A DNA stretch of 36,014 nt from Nanobdellota archaeon. Its GTDB lineage: Archaea > Nanobdellota > Nanobdellia > Woesearchaeales > GW2011-AR9. The notes under the pieces are model-generated. The model was not told the origin of the DNA, made no database searches, and worked only from the letters and a program-made list of their open reading frames with translations. Below are positions 19,248 to 28,653 of this stretch, piece after piece (position 1 is the first letter of the stretch; the number at the start of each line of letters is the position of its first letter). The translations under genes were made by a program, and so were the position numbers. The DNA is taken from positions 1-36,014 of the forward strand of contig JAHJGQ010000091.1 in NCBI GenBank assembly GCA_018824365.1, read 5' to 3'.

Positions 19248-21140
19248 ATGAGTTATATGATTCTTGGTAGAATTACAGGAAAAGTAAGCACCACACAATT
19301 TCAGTTCTCTGTGAGTGGTACAGATACTAAAAAATTTCAGTTCATTCAGGTTAATCATCCTGAATACGGTTTTGTTCTCGGACAAGTCATGGAACTGGAA
19401 CGGACAGCTGAAGGAATGGAAGCTAAGTGCAATGTTATTGGTTATAAAGATTTGGATGGAAGAATAAAAGGAATAAGAACTCCTTTCAACCTTAATACAG
19501 AAGTATTGGATGCAGAAGACTCATTCATCAAAAAGATTATTGAACTTGAAGGAGAGGGTGGTTTTATAGGAAAGCTAGAAGGGAAAGATATTTCGGTTAG
19601 AGTTAATCTACAAAAAATTCTTACTAAACATCTTGCCGTATTAGCTAAATCTGGTGCGGGGAAAAGTTATACCGTCGGTGTTCTTTTGGAAGAGATTATG
19701 GAGAAGAATGTTCCTTTGTTGATAATCGATCCTCACGGAGAATACTCTTCAATGAAAGAACCGTCGGATGAGGAGCAGGAGAAGTTGATTGCTTGGAATA
19801 TAGATAAGAAAAGATACAGTCAAAAGATACAAGAATATGGTGACCTGAATATTAACGAAAATCTTCGTCCTTTAAAATTGAATGAGAAAATGAGTTCTTA
19901 CGAATTGATGAAAATATTACCTATACAGCTTACTAACACCCAGGAAGCAATTCTTTTTTCCATAATTAAAGATTTAGAAGAAATTAATTTTGATAATATC
20001 ATATTAGGATTAGAACAATTGAATTCCAGTGGAAAATGGAGTTTAATTGACACGATGATGTATTTAAGAGACCTGAAATTGTTTTCTGCACATCACACAA
20101 GTTTCAATGAGATTATCCAACCAGGAAAATGTTCAATCATCAACTTAAAAGGAATTTCCCCAGAAGTGCAGGAAGTTGTTGTTTACAAATTACTCAAAGA
20201 TCTGTTCTTAGCTAGGAAGCAAGATAAAATACCCCCTTTTTTTTGTGTAATTGAAGAAGCACACAATTTCTGTCCGGAGAAAGGTTTTGGTAGAGCTAAG
20301 AGTTCAGAAGTGATTAGATTAATATCTTCTGAAGGAAGAAAATTTGGTTTAGGCCTATGTGTTGTTTCACAACGGCCGGCATTAGTACAGAAAACAGTAT
20401 TAGCGCAATGTAGTACACAAATTATAATGAAAATAACCAACCCTAATGATTTAAGAGCAATAACCGGTTCGATTGAAGGAATTACTTCAGAAGCTACTGA
20501 AGAGATTCAAAATCTTCCAGTTGGTTCTGCTTTAGTTTGTGGAATTGTTGACAGACCGCTAGTTGTTAATATCAGGCCAAGAAAAAGTAAACATGGAGGA
20601 CATGCAGTAAACATATTAGGAAATTCAACAAGCGAAACATATGTTCCTAAAACAGAAAATAGGACAGAAGAGAATATAGAAGATGGAATAGAAATTGAGA
20701 GATATGATCAAGAATACAACAAAGATGTATTTAAAGAAAACAAGAAATTTGAAGAGAAAAATCTATTGTCAATTATTAAGCCAACCATAAATATTAAAGA
20801 GATTAAGTTAATGAGTGAAAGGCCCATAAGTAAAATTACCACTTATTTGATTCCAGCAATATTTTTTTCTTGTAAATTTAAAGGAGAAAATATCAACTTC
20901 CTTGTTGATAAGATTAAAGGGAAGATTATCTTAAATCCTGAAAAAGACGAAAAGAGAGATATTTTTCGTTTAGATTTGGATTGTAATTTTTTACGTAAAC
21001 CTTCATTTGAAAGTATTAATTATGATACCAAAATGGAGGAAAAAATATCTTCAGGCAGATTAAGAGAAGAATTGAGCAAATATTGTAAAGTTGATGATTT
21101 TAAAGAATGTTTTATTGTCTATTATAAGATTGATTATTAA
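19248..21140 (+). CDS. herA: HerA-like ATPase / DNA translocase (DUF87)
   Basis: 630 aa; Walker A AKSGAGKSYTVGVL, DPHGEYSSM, FFCVIEEAHNFCPE, VSQRPALVQKTVLAQCSTQIIMKITNPNDL. Confidence 0.88.
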   Translation: MSYMILGRITGKVSTTQFQFSVSGTDTKKFQFIQVNHPEYGFVLGQVMELERTAEGMEAKCNVIGYKDLDGRIKGIRTPFNLNTEVLDAEDSFIKKIIELEGEGGFIGKLEGKDISVRVNLQKILTKHLAVLAKSGAGKSYTVGVLLEEIMEKNVPLLIIDPHGEYSSMKEPSDEEQEKLIAWNIDKKRYSQKIQEYGDLNINENLRPLKLNEKMSSYELMKILPIQLTNTQEAILFSIIKDLEEINFDNIILGLEQLNSSGKWSLIDTMMYLRDLKLFSAHHTSFNEIIQPGKCSIINLKGISPEVQEVVVYKLLKDLFLARKQDKIPPFFCVIEEAHNFCPEKGFGRAKSSEVIRLISSEGRKFGLGLCVVSQRPALVQKTVLAQCSTQIIMKITNPNDLRAITGSIEGITSEATEEIQNLPVGSALVCGIVDRPLVVNIRPRKSKHGGHAVNILGNSTSETYVPKTENRTEENIEDGIEIERYDQEYNKDVFKENKKFEEKNLLSIIKPTINIKEIKLMSERPISKITTYLIPAIFFSCKFKGENINFLVDKIKGKIILNPEKDEKRDIFRLDLDCNFLRKPSFESINYDTKMEEKISSGRLREELSKYCKVDDFKECFIVYYKIDY

Positions 21141-21202
21141 CAAACTGTCCTTACCGGATAGATGTTCTTAAATTTTATAAATGAGCACCACTTCTAATAA
21201 AA

Positions 21203-22840
21203 ATGCACGCTGTAAATAATACTAAAAAACTGAAATTTATAGTTGTTACTGGAGGTGTTCTTTCTGGGTTGGGTAAGGGCGTTGCTGCTGCTTCTATAGG
21301 TAAACTTCTTTCTTCAAAGTTGAAAATCGTCCCAATGAAATTAGATGGTTATCTCAATGTAGATCCTGGAACTATGAATCCAATAGAACATGGTGAAGTA
21401 TTTGTCCTTGACGATGGAGGGGAAGTAGACATGGACTTTGGACATTATGAGCGTTTCATCAATACAACTTGCAAGTTTGAATGGAATTTGACCATGGGTA
21501 AAGTATTTACAGAAATTAGAGAGAGGGAGAGAAAAGGAGATTATCTTGGAAAAACTGTCCAATTTGTTCCACATGTTGTTGATCTTATCAAAGAAAAATT
21601 CTTCCAAGTGGCAGAAAAAGAAAATGCGGATTTAATGTTAATTGAAGTTGGAGGAACCGTTGGAGATATCGAAAATGAACCCTATATTGAAGCAGTTAGA
21701 CAGCTTAAAAGTGATGTTGGAAGTGAGAACATATTATATGTTCACTTAACTTATGTTCCCATACCAGGAGGAGTTAATGAACAGAAAACTAAACCTACAC
21801 AACAAAGTGTCAAGATGCTTACAGAAAGGGGAATACAACCAGATGTTATCATCGGCAGATCACCAGAAAAACTTGGTGATAACGTGAAAGAAAAAATTGC
21901 TTGTTTTTGTGGATTAAAAAGAAATGAAGTTATTAGTGGTGTTGATGTAGATAGTGTTTACAAAATTCCGTTAATATTTGAAATGGAAGGTCTAAGTGGA
22001 ATAATACATAAAAAACTGCAAATATACAGTCCGCCAGATTTGAGGGAATGGCAAGTTCTGGTTGATAACTTAAATAATTTAAAAGAAAGTATAACTATTG
22101 CTATATGTGGAAAATACACTAATTTAGAAGATAGTTACGCTAGTATAAATGAAGCCCTGATGCATTGTAGTGCCCAGACAAAACATAAGATTGATTTAAA
22201 ATTTATAGAGACAACAAATATTGAAAATGGAGATATATCAATTCAAGAAGCATTGCAAGGAGTCAATGGAGTTATCATTCCTGGAGGTTTTGGAGATAGA
22301 GGGACAGAAGGAAAAATAGAAGTAATTAAACATTGTCGAGAACAAAAAATTCCTTTCTTAGGAATATGCCTTGGTTTACAGCTTGCTGTCGTTGAATATG
22401 CTAGAAATGTATGTGAATTATATAAAGCCAATAGTAGTGAAATTGATAAAAATACCCTTTACCCAGTAGTTGACTTTCTTCCAGAACAAAGAAAAATTGA
22501 AAACAAAGGCGGTACGATGAGACTTGGTTCATATAAAGCGATACTTAAAGAAGGAAGCCTAGCAAAAAAATTATATAAATCTGAATTTGTTTGGGAAAGA
22601 CATAGGCATAGATATGAAGTAAACCCAGATTATCATCAAATATTACAAAATAATGGTCTAGTCATCTCCGGTATATCTCCTGACGAGAGGTTAGCTGAAT
22701 TCATTGAGATCGATGATCACCCATATTTTATCGCTACACAATCACACCCAGAATTAAAAAGTAAATTGATAAAACCTGCACCTTTGTTTTTAGGTTTGGT
22801 AAATTCTGTTATCTCAAGAAAATCACCACTATTAAAGTAA
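21203..22840 (+). CDS. pyrG: CTP synthase
   Basis: 545 aa; KFIVVTGGVLSGLGKGVAAASIG; glutaminase GICLGLQLAVVEYARN; HPELKSK. Confidence 0.98.
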   Translation: MHAVNNTKKLKFIVVTGGVLSGLGKGVAAASIGKLLSSKLKIVPMKLDGYLNVDPGTMNPIEHGEVFVLDDGGEVDMDFGHYERFINTTCKFEWNLTMGKVFTEIRERERKGDYLGKTVQFVPHVVDLIKEKFFQVAEKENADLMLIEVGGTVGDIENEPYIEAVRQLKSDVGSENILYVHLTYVPIPGGVNEQKTKPTQQSVKMLTERGIQPDVIIGRSPEKLGDNVKEKIACFCGLKRNEVISGVDVDSVYKIPLIFEMEGLSGIIHKKLQIYSPPDLREWQVLVDNLNNLKESITIAICGKYTNLEDSYASINEALMHCSAQTKHKIDLKFIETTNIENGDISIQEALQGVNGVIIPGGFGDRGTEGKIEVIKHCREQKIPFLGICLGLQLAVVEYARNVCELYKANSSEIDKNTLYPVVDFLPEQRKIENKGGTMRLGSYKAILKEGSLAKKLYKSEFVWERHRHRYEVNPDYHQILQNNGLVISGISPDERLAEFIEIDDHPYFIATQSHPELKSKLIKPAPLFLGLVNSVISRKSPLLK

Positions 22841-22883
22841 AAAAAATCTATTTATAATATTAACACTCTTTCTAGATATATAA

Positions 22884-23717
22884 ATGGTGGCAAGAAAAAA
22901 AAACCTAATCAGAAAAAGCCTTTTTAGATTAAGCTGGGAAATTGTAAAGAACAACAAGATACTTTTTTTTCCAAACATAGCTATATTAATTAGTAACATA
23001 ATTCTTCTTGGTTTACTTTTTAATTTTACGGGATTTGGAATTTCGCTCTGGAAAAATAATCTGAATAACTTGATAGAAGTTACTGTCTCTTTAAGGTTTT
23101 TTTCTGTTTTTGTTATCTATCTAATACTTAATATGCTAATAGATAATTTCTTTTATACTTTTAAATATGGTTTAATAAAAGACATATTATTGAAAGGAAA
23201 GACTGATTTAAGAAAAGGGTTTTATTTTGCAAAAAAATATTATTGGACTACGCTTGGAATACATATCTTAAGCGTTCTTATAATATTTATTTCTATGGCT
23301 TTGCTAGCTTTGTTGATTTTCCTGATGCTGCCATTAAATCAATTGGTTACAGTTTCGGTATTTATACCATTATTAATCGTATATTTCGTTTATATGAGCA
23401 TAAGGCTATTTTTCATTTACCCGATCATGACTTTTGAGAAGAAGGGCGCATATAATTCTTTGGTTGAAGATTTCCATTTTGTCAAGACTCATTTTAGCCA
23501 TACTTTCGTCAGTTGGCTTGTTGTTGTTGGAATTTCGATTCTAGTTTCAATAATTAATAAAAATATAGGATATGTTAGCGAGATATTGTATGGACAATTA
23601 TTTATTTTGGGATTGATTGGATTTTCTTTAATAATAGTTATTGAATTTATTGTATCAGTATGGGAGCATGTTTATATTTTTAAGAGTTATTTGACTGCTA
23701 AGAAAAGAAGTTCCTAA
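22884..23717 (+). CDS. Hypothetical multi-pass membrane protein
   Basis: 277 aa with several long hydrophobic segments. Confidence 0.7.
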   Translation: MVARKKNLIRKSLFRLSWEIVKNNKILFFPNIAILISNIILLGLLFNFTGFGISLWKNNLNNLIEVTVSLRFFSVFVIYLILNMLIDNFFYTFKYGLIKDILLKGKTDLRKGFYFAKKYYWTTLGIHILSVLIIFISMALLALLIFLMLPLNQLVTVSVFIPLLIVYFVYMSIRLFFIYPIMTFEKKGAYNSLVEDFHFVKTHFSHTFVSWLVVVGISILVSIINKNIGYVSEILYGQLFILGLIGFSLIIVIEFIVSVWEHVYIFKSYLTAKKRSS

Positions 23718-23754
23718 AAATAGGAAAATGTTTGTTAGAAAAGTGAAATGATCT

Positions 23755-24165
23755 TTATGTTGAGCAAGAATTTCTAAACAAAGTTGATTTAAATTTATTT
23801 TTGTTGTAAGATTTCATCATTTTTATTTCTGGAGTTAAATTTAACTCTTTCAGTTTATTAGTCAGTTCTTTTTCATCAATTTTATGGTCGTAACCTAAAC
23901 AGACAACATCCGGTTTGTTTTCTTGGATCGGTTTAAGGAAATTTTTTAAGTCGCCTAAAACAGCTTTATCGACAATCTTTAAACTTTTGATCAATTCGAA
24001 CCTTTCTTTCTCATTGAAAATCAATTTCTTTTTTTGTTTTTGTTTTGTCTTATCTCTGGCGACGACAACAATTAGATAATCACCATATCTTTTTGCTTGT
24101 TTTAAATAGTTCAGATGGCCCAGATGCAATATGTCAAATGTGCCGAAGCAGATTACTTTTTTCAT
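23755..24165 (-). CDS. Nucleotidyltransferase, RibL-like FAD synthase / cytidylyltransferase family
   Basis: 136 aa; VICFGTFDILHLGHLNYLKQAKRYGD (HxGH motif), ATGA overlap with the upstream gene. Confidence 0.8.
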   Translation of the reverse strand: MKKVICFGTFDILHLGHLNYLKQAKRYGDYLIVVVARDKTKQKQKKKLIFNEKERFELIKSLKIVDKAVLGDLKNFLKPIQENKPDVVCLGYDHKIDEKELTNKLKELNLTPEIKMMKSYNKNKFKSTLFRNSCST

Positions 24166-24848
24166 TTTTTTATCAATTTGGCTTTCTTAACTATCAATCT
24201 TCCTGTATAATCATTTTCCATTATTTTCTCTGATTCAATAATCTTTATTTTCTTCTTGAATAGGGGGCAATCAAGAACAAGCGATTCTGCTTCTCCACCT
24301 TCAAAAGCAATATGAAATCCAGTTTCTTTATTAAGATCTTTTAATTTATCGAGTTCGCTATTAGTAATTATTTTTCCAAGCCAGTCTTTAGACATACCTT
24401 CACCAGCTACGCTTGTCAAAATAAACTTAAAACCTTTTTCTAACAACTCTTCCATCAATTTCTCTTGAGATCTATGCCATAACGGAGAAAAAACTTTTAA
24501 TCCTAACTTCTCAGCAATCTTTTCTATCCTGCTGCTTTGATATTCTGAAAATAAAGCTCCAGTGATTAAACCTTCAAATTCAAAATTATCTTTAGCTTTC
24601 TGGATTGTTTTCTCTAAATCTTTCAACTCTTCTTCTTTTATTCCCTCAGTTCCACCAATAACAATGGGAATATCCATAGATTCAGCTTGCAGTTCTGTCA
24701 ATTCAATTGCTGGGGTGTGAAACATGTACGAATCTGGATTTTCAGATTTCATGGTAATCAAACAGGTAATTTCATGACCTTGTTGCTTAGCTAAATAAAT
24801 CGCATAAGTGGAATCTTTCCCTCCAGTAAATAAAGCTGCTAATTTCAT
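24162..24848 (-). CDS. Diphthine--ammonia ligase (Dph6 / archaeal PP-loop ATPase)
   Basis: 228 aa; LAALFTGGKDSTYAIYLA, VAGEGMSKDWLGK, AFEGGEAESLVLDCPLF. Confidence 0.88.
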   Translation of the reverse strand: MKLAALFTGGKDSTYAIYLAKQQGHEITCLITMKSENPDSYMFHTPAIELTELQAESMDIPIVIGGTEGIKEEELKDLEKTIQKAKDNFEFEGLITGALFSEYQSSRIEKIAEKLGLKVFSPLWHRSQEKLMEELLEKGFKFILTSVAGEGMSKDWLGKIITNSELDKLKDLNKETGFHIAFEGGEAESLVLDCPLFKKKIKIIESEKIMENDYTGRLIVKKAKLIKK

Positions 24849-24893
24849 ATTTAACCTAAATTGTACTAAATTTTTATAAAATTATAGTAAAAT

Positions 24894-25796
24894 ATGATTA
24901 AAATGGAAGAATTATGGTTAGAAAGAAAAAGACTTGTTAGTGAAAAAAAATGGATTGAAGTAATTGATAATCTAAAAAGTGAAGAAATAATAGAAAATAA
25001 AGAAGAAGCAAAAAAAATTCTTAAAGAAAAACTAATTTTTTCTATTGAAAAAAGAATTCCTAAAGAAAGATTTGGTATTTTTTTCTCTGGCGGAGTTGAT
25101 AGTTCTCTTATTGCAGCGATATGTAAGCGCCTAAAGAAAGATTTTATTTGTTATACGGTTGGATTTCAGGAAAATACAAAAGAGCCCGAAGATGTTATTG
25201 AAGCTAAAAAAGTTGCTAAAAAACTTGGTCTTGAATTAAAGTATAAAATTTTTGATTTAAATGAAGCTAAAGAAATAATCCAAAAAACTTCTAAACTTCT
25301 AAAAAAAGTTGGGAAGAATGATGTTGTCAATATTGGAGTAGGTTCGGTAGTTTTAGCAGCAATAGAATTGGCAAGTAAAGATAATATCATTTATTTTTTA
25401 GGCGGATTGGGAAGTGAAGAAATATTTGCCGGTTATGAAAGACATGAAAAAGCAAAAGAAATTAACAAAGAATGTTGGAATGGATTAAAGAAGATGTGGG
25501 AAAGAGATTTAGTGAGAGATTTTAATCTGGCAAAAGAATTTAGTGTTATAATCAAAACGCCTTTCTTAGATGAAGAATTAATCAAATATGCAATGAAAAT
25601 TCCTGCAGGATGGAAAATTGTTGATGGCAAGAAAAAAGTAGTTTTAAGAGAAGTTGCTGAAGAATTTTTAGGGGAATTTGCCTGGAGGAAAAAAAAAGCT
25701 GCTCAGTATGGAAGTTGTTTTGATAAGGCTATTTCAAAGTTAGCCAGGAAGGAAGGTTTTAAGTTGAAAAAGGAATATTTAGATTACCTCAAATGA
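24894..25796 (+). CDS. Asparagine synthase-like PP-loop ATPase without N-terminal glutaminase domain
   Basis: 300 aa; FGIFFSGGVDSSLIAAI, GGLGSEEIFAGYERH, TPFLDEELIKYAMKIP. Confidence 0.85.
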   Translation: MIKMEELWLERKRLVSEKKWIEVIDNLKSEEIIENKEEAKKILKEKLIFSIEKRIPKERFGIFFSGGVDSSLIAAICKRLKKDFICYTVGFQENTKEPEDVIEAKKVAKKLGLELKYKIFDLNEAKEIIQKTSKLLKKVGKNDVVNIGVGSVVLAAIELASKDNIIYFLGGLGSEEIFAGYERHEKAKEINKECWNGLKKMWERDLVRDFNLAKEFSVIIKTPFLDEELIKYAMKIPAGWKIVDGKKKVVLREVAEEFLGEFAWRKKKAAQYGSCFDKAISKLARKEGFKLKKEYLDYLK

Positions 25797-26881
25797 ATCT
25801 CTAAAATATCTTTATCTTTCAAACAATGATTAAGCATTAATCTCTGTCCAGGAAATTTAGTTGAGCTTCCCCAAACTCTTGCAAACTTAAACCGTTTAGG
25901 AAAATCTCTATGTAGTTTATTGCAAACATCATTAATCGTAGAATTACGTTTTATTATTAATGGTTCTTTCATGTCTGCATCCTTACCTGGCTCTTTCATA
26001 TAAATGCGGATAAAATCTAACTTTTGAAAAATTTTCTCTTTAAGAATTTCTATATTAATTCCTTGTTCGGCAGAGATAGCAAAATCTGCATTGAGTTCTT
26101 TCTTGATCTTAGAGACAGTTGCTACATCAGCCAAATCGGCTTTAGTGATACAAGTTATAGCAGGAATATATTTCTTATTTCCTTCGATACAATCAATAAA
26201 ATCATCTATGTCAATAGGACTTCTTATTAGCACTTCAGCATTAACTACTTTAAATTCCCTTAAAATCCTCTTTAATGTCTCGTCATCAACAGCTAATGGT
26301 ACTGTTTTGCCGATATGTATTCCGCCTTGAGATTTTTTCTTGATGTAAACTTCTGGTTTGACTTTGTTTACCCTAATATGGGAATCCCATACTTCTTTAA
26401 GGATTGCCGGATGATGTTCAGGATGATTTACATCAATTACAATCAAGACCATATCTGCCGTCCTGATTACTGTAAGTACTTCTTTTCCTCTTCCTTTACC
26501 TGATGCTGCACCACTTACTATTCCAGGAACGTCCAATATCTGAATCTTAGATTGCTTGTATTCCAACATACCAGGAATTACGGAAAGTGTCGTAAAAGCA
26601 TAAGCACCAACTTCGGAACTTGCTCCAGTAAGCTTGTTAAGCAAAGTAGATTTTCCCGCAGAAGGAAAACCTAATATGAGTATTGTCCCATCGCCTGATT
26701 TTCTTACTGAATAGCCATAATCTGATCTTCCAGTTTTCTTCTGCGTTCTTGATTCTTGTTTCTCTTTAAGCTGAGCAATTTTAGCTTTGACAATACCGAT
26801 ATGACCTTGAGTAGCTTTATTGTATTTAGTTTTCTTTAACTCATCTTCCAGTTCCTTAATCTTCTTATTATAATCCACCAT
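25784..26881 (-). CDS. DRG-family GTP-binding protein with TGS domain
   Basis: 365 aa; GFPSAGKSTLLNKLTGASSEVGAYAFTTLSVIPGM, DVPGIVSGA, C-terminal VWGSSTKFPGQRLMLNHCLKDKDILEIH. Confidence 0.95.
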   Translation of the reverse strand: MVDYNKKIKELEDELKKTKYNKATQGHIGIVKAKIAQLKEKQESRTQKKTGRSDYGYSVRKSGDGTILILGFPSAGKSTLLNKLTGASSEVGAYAFTTLSVIPGMLEYKQSKIQILDVPGIVSGAASGKGRGKEVLTVIRTADMVLIVIDVNHPEHHPAILKEVWDSHIRVNKVKPEVYIKKKSQGGIHIGKTVPLAVDDETLKRILREFKVVNAEVLIRSPIDIDDFIDCIEGNKKYIPAITCITKADLADVATVSKIKKELNADFAISAEQGINIEILKEKIFQKLDFIRIYMKEPGKDADMKEPLIIKRNSTINDVCNKLHRDFPKRFKFARVWGSSTKFPGQRLMLNHCLKDKDILEIHLR

Positions 26882-26997
26882 GTAAGATAATCTTTATCTA
26901 TGACTTTTAATATTTTCCTATTTAATTTAAACTAGATATCTTTTACAGAGCCTAAAATATCGCAACGCTTATAAAGTAAATTAAATGTTTATTCCTT

Positions 26998-27534
26998 ATG
27001 GCAAATGGAGTCGTAGAGGCTGCACAATCTTACATTTATACGATTATTGTAGGAGTAGTTATCCTGCTTGTCGGTTTTGGCTTAGGGATTCTTGCAAGAA
27101 AATTGATGCAGAAAGTTCTCAAAGAGATAGAACTTAACAAAATCATGGCCAAAGTTGGAATTACACATAATCTAGAAAGAGGCATAAGCATAATTATATC
27201 TTATCTTATTTATCTCGTTACCATCGTTTATTTTCTACGTCAGTTAGGTATAACTTCAGTTGTTTTATATCTTGTATTAGGAGGGATCCTTATGCTGATA
27301 ATTTTAACTTCTTTAGTAGGACTGAAAGATGTCATACCTAATTTTGTTGCCTGGTTGATTTTACAGAAAAGAGGTAACATTAAAGTTGGTAAAACAGTAG
27401 AAGTAAAAGAAATTTCCGGCAGGGTAGAAAAAGTGGGTTATCTTGAGACGGAAATCAAGACATATGGTGGAGATATCTTATATGTACCAAACACATTATT
27501 TCTAAAGTCAAAATTCAAAATAAAGAAAAATTAA
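26998..27534 (+). CDS. Small mechanosensitive channel (MscS)-like membrane protein
   Basis: 178 aa; TM segments then KVGKTVEVKEISGRVEKVGYLETEIKTYGGDILYVPNTLFL. Confidence 0.8.
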   Translation: MANGVVEAAQSYIYTIIVGVVILLVGFGLGILARKLMQKVLKEIELNKIMAKVGITHNLERGISIIISYLIYLVTIVYFLRQLGITSVVLYLVLGGILMLIILTSLVGLKDVIPNFVAWLILQKRGNIKVGKTVEVKEISGRVEKVGYLETEIKTYGGDILYVPNTLFLKSKFKIKKN

Positions 27535-27568
27535 ATTGATTGTTGATATTTTGTTTTCTTGATGTCAT

Positions 27569-27664
27569 AAACGATTGATGTCGTTTTTGTGGATGCAAAA
27601 ATAGCTAAACTGTGCCATTCATCCATTGACTAAAGTCGATGTTTTTCTGGCTATTTTTTTGCAT
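27569..27664. other. Structured intergenic region (hairpins) between convergent genes
   Basis: AAACGA-TTGATG-TCGTTT; ATGCAAAAATAGC/GCTATTTTTTTGCAT long-range stem enclosing CATTGAC-TAAA-GTCGATG. Confidence 0.55.
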
Positions 27665-27671
27665 AATATGT

Positions 27672-27992
27672 TTACTCATTCTTTTTGAATTTATCAACAA
27701 CTTCTTTTTGAAGTTCTTCAATGTTTTTTTTAAGTCTCTCTTCCTGCTTAACAAAATTGTTAAGACGGATCACGGCTATATCTTTTTTTTCATTGATGTC
27801 TTTTGAAAGGTTATCTTTAGAAGAAGCAACCATGATATTTCCGATGATTTTGTAAGCTTTGTCAGTTACTTTCAGTTCGCTCAATGCAGATTCAAACTCA
27901 ACAATTGAATTTTGTATCTGCTGCTTCTGTAAAAGAGTATTCTGTAAATTCTGCTGCAATATTTGTAGCTGGCTTATCTTTGTTGAGTTCAT
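27672..27992 (-). CDS. pfdB: Prefoldin subunit beta
   Basis: 106 aa; LQNTLLQKQQIQNSIVEFESALSELK, KAYKIIGNIMV. Confidence 0.88.
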   Translation of the reverse strand: MNSTKISQLQILQQNLQNTLLQKQQIQNSIVEFESALSELKVTDKAYKIIGNIMVASSKDNLSKDINEKKDIAVIRLNNFVKQEERLKKNIEELQKEVVDKFKKNE

Positions 27993-28046
27993 TTTTTAAA
28001 AATAGTCTAAAATGATATAAATGATATCTTTTTGTAAGTTGCTAAC

Positions 28047-28181
28047 TTATCTGGCTTTTACATTTACAATAGTACGGCGATCTTTATATAGAACTTTTCC
28101 ACCACAATAAGGGCACCTAACCCTTACAGCAATATTTTCAGCTTCTATTTTTTTTCCACAATCAAAACATATGTAATACAT
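28047..28181 (-). CDS. rpoP: DNA-directed RNA polymerase subunit P (Rpo12)
   Basis: 44 aa, not in the supplied ORF track: MYYICFDCGKKIEAENIAVRVRCPYCGGKVLYKDRRTIVNVKAR; CxxC...CPYCG zinc ribbon, next to the L37Ae gene. Confidence 0.93.
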   Translation of the reverse strand: MYYICFDCGKKIEAENIAVRVRCPYCGGKVLYKDRRTIVNVKAR

Positions 28182-28192
28182 TTTTTCACATC

Positions 28193-28387
28193 CTATGAGA
28201 TAGAGTAAGCTTTTCCAGTAAACTTAACTTCACAATACCTACATTGCCAAATTCCAAGTGCAACACGTTTTACACCAGTCTTATTACAAGAAGGGCATTT
28301 ATGTTTTGCTCTTTGTTGAGACTCAATCTTAGCAAATTTGCTCTTTGTGCTTCTTCCGTACCTTGCTCCAAATCTTTTAGTTGGCAT
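28193..28387 (-). CDS. rpl37ae: 50S ribosomal protein L37Ae
   Basis: 64 aa; RFGARYGRSTKSKFAKIE, KCPSCNKTGVKRVALGIWQCRYCEVKFTGKAY. Confidence 0.95.
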   Translation of the reverse strand: MPTKRFGARYGRSTKSKFAKIESQQRAKHKCPSCNKTGVKRVALGIWQCRYCEVKFTGKAYSIS

Positions 28388-28470
28388 TTTCTTATGTTAT
28401 TTATTTTTTTAATGGTTTATTTTTTAAATTTTTTTAAATTTTCTTTGATTTTTTTGATTGAATATTAAAG

Positions 28471-28591
28471 TGGGGCTGCCCAGACAATCAAATTGACGCT
28501 TTTAGTCGTTGTTAACTTCACCGCCAATTATTTGAACTGGGGTCCAGAGGTCCCAAACCTCTAATGCTGGACCAAGCTACACCACAGCCCC
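28471..28591 (-). tRNA. tRNA-Pro(TGG) with a T-loop intron (28485-28530)
   Basis: Acceptor GGGGCTG/CAGCCCC, discriminator A, anticodon arm AGAGG-TTTGGGA-CCTCT, T-stem CCCAG/CTGGG separated by TTCAAA + 46-nt intron + T; spliced T-loop TTCAAAT. Confidence 0.88.
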
Positions 28592-28653
28592 AAGGTATAT
28601 TTATAAATATTTTGTTAAAAATAGGGGGTTTGTTTAAAAGATTTATGGTGTCT

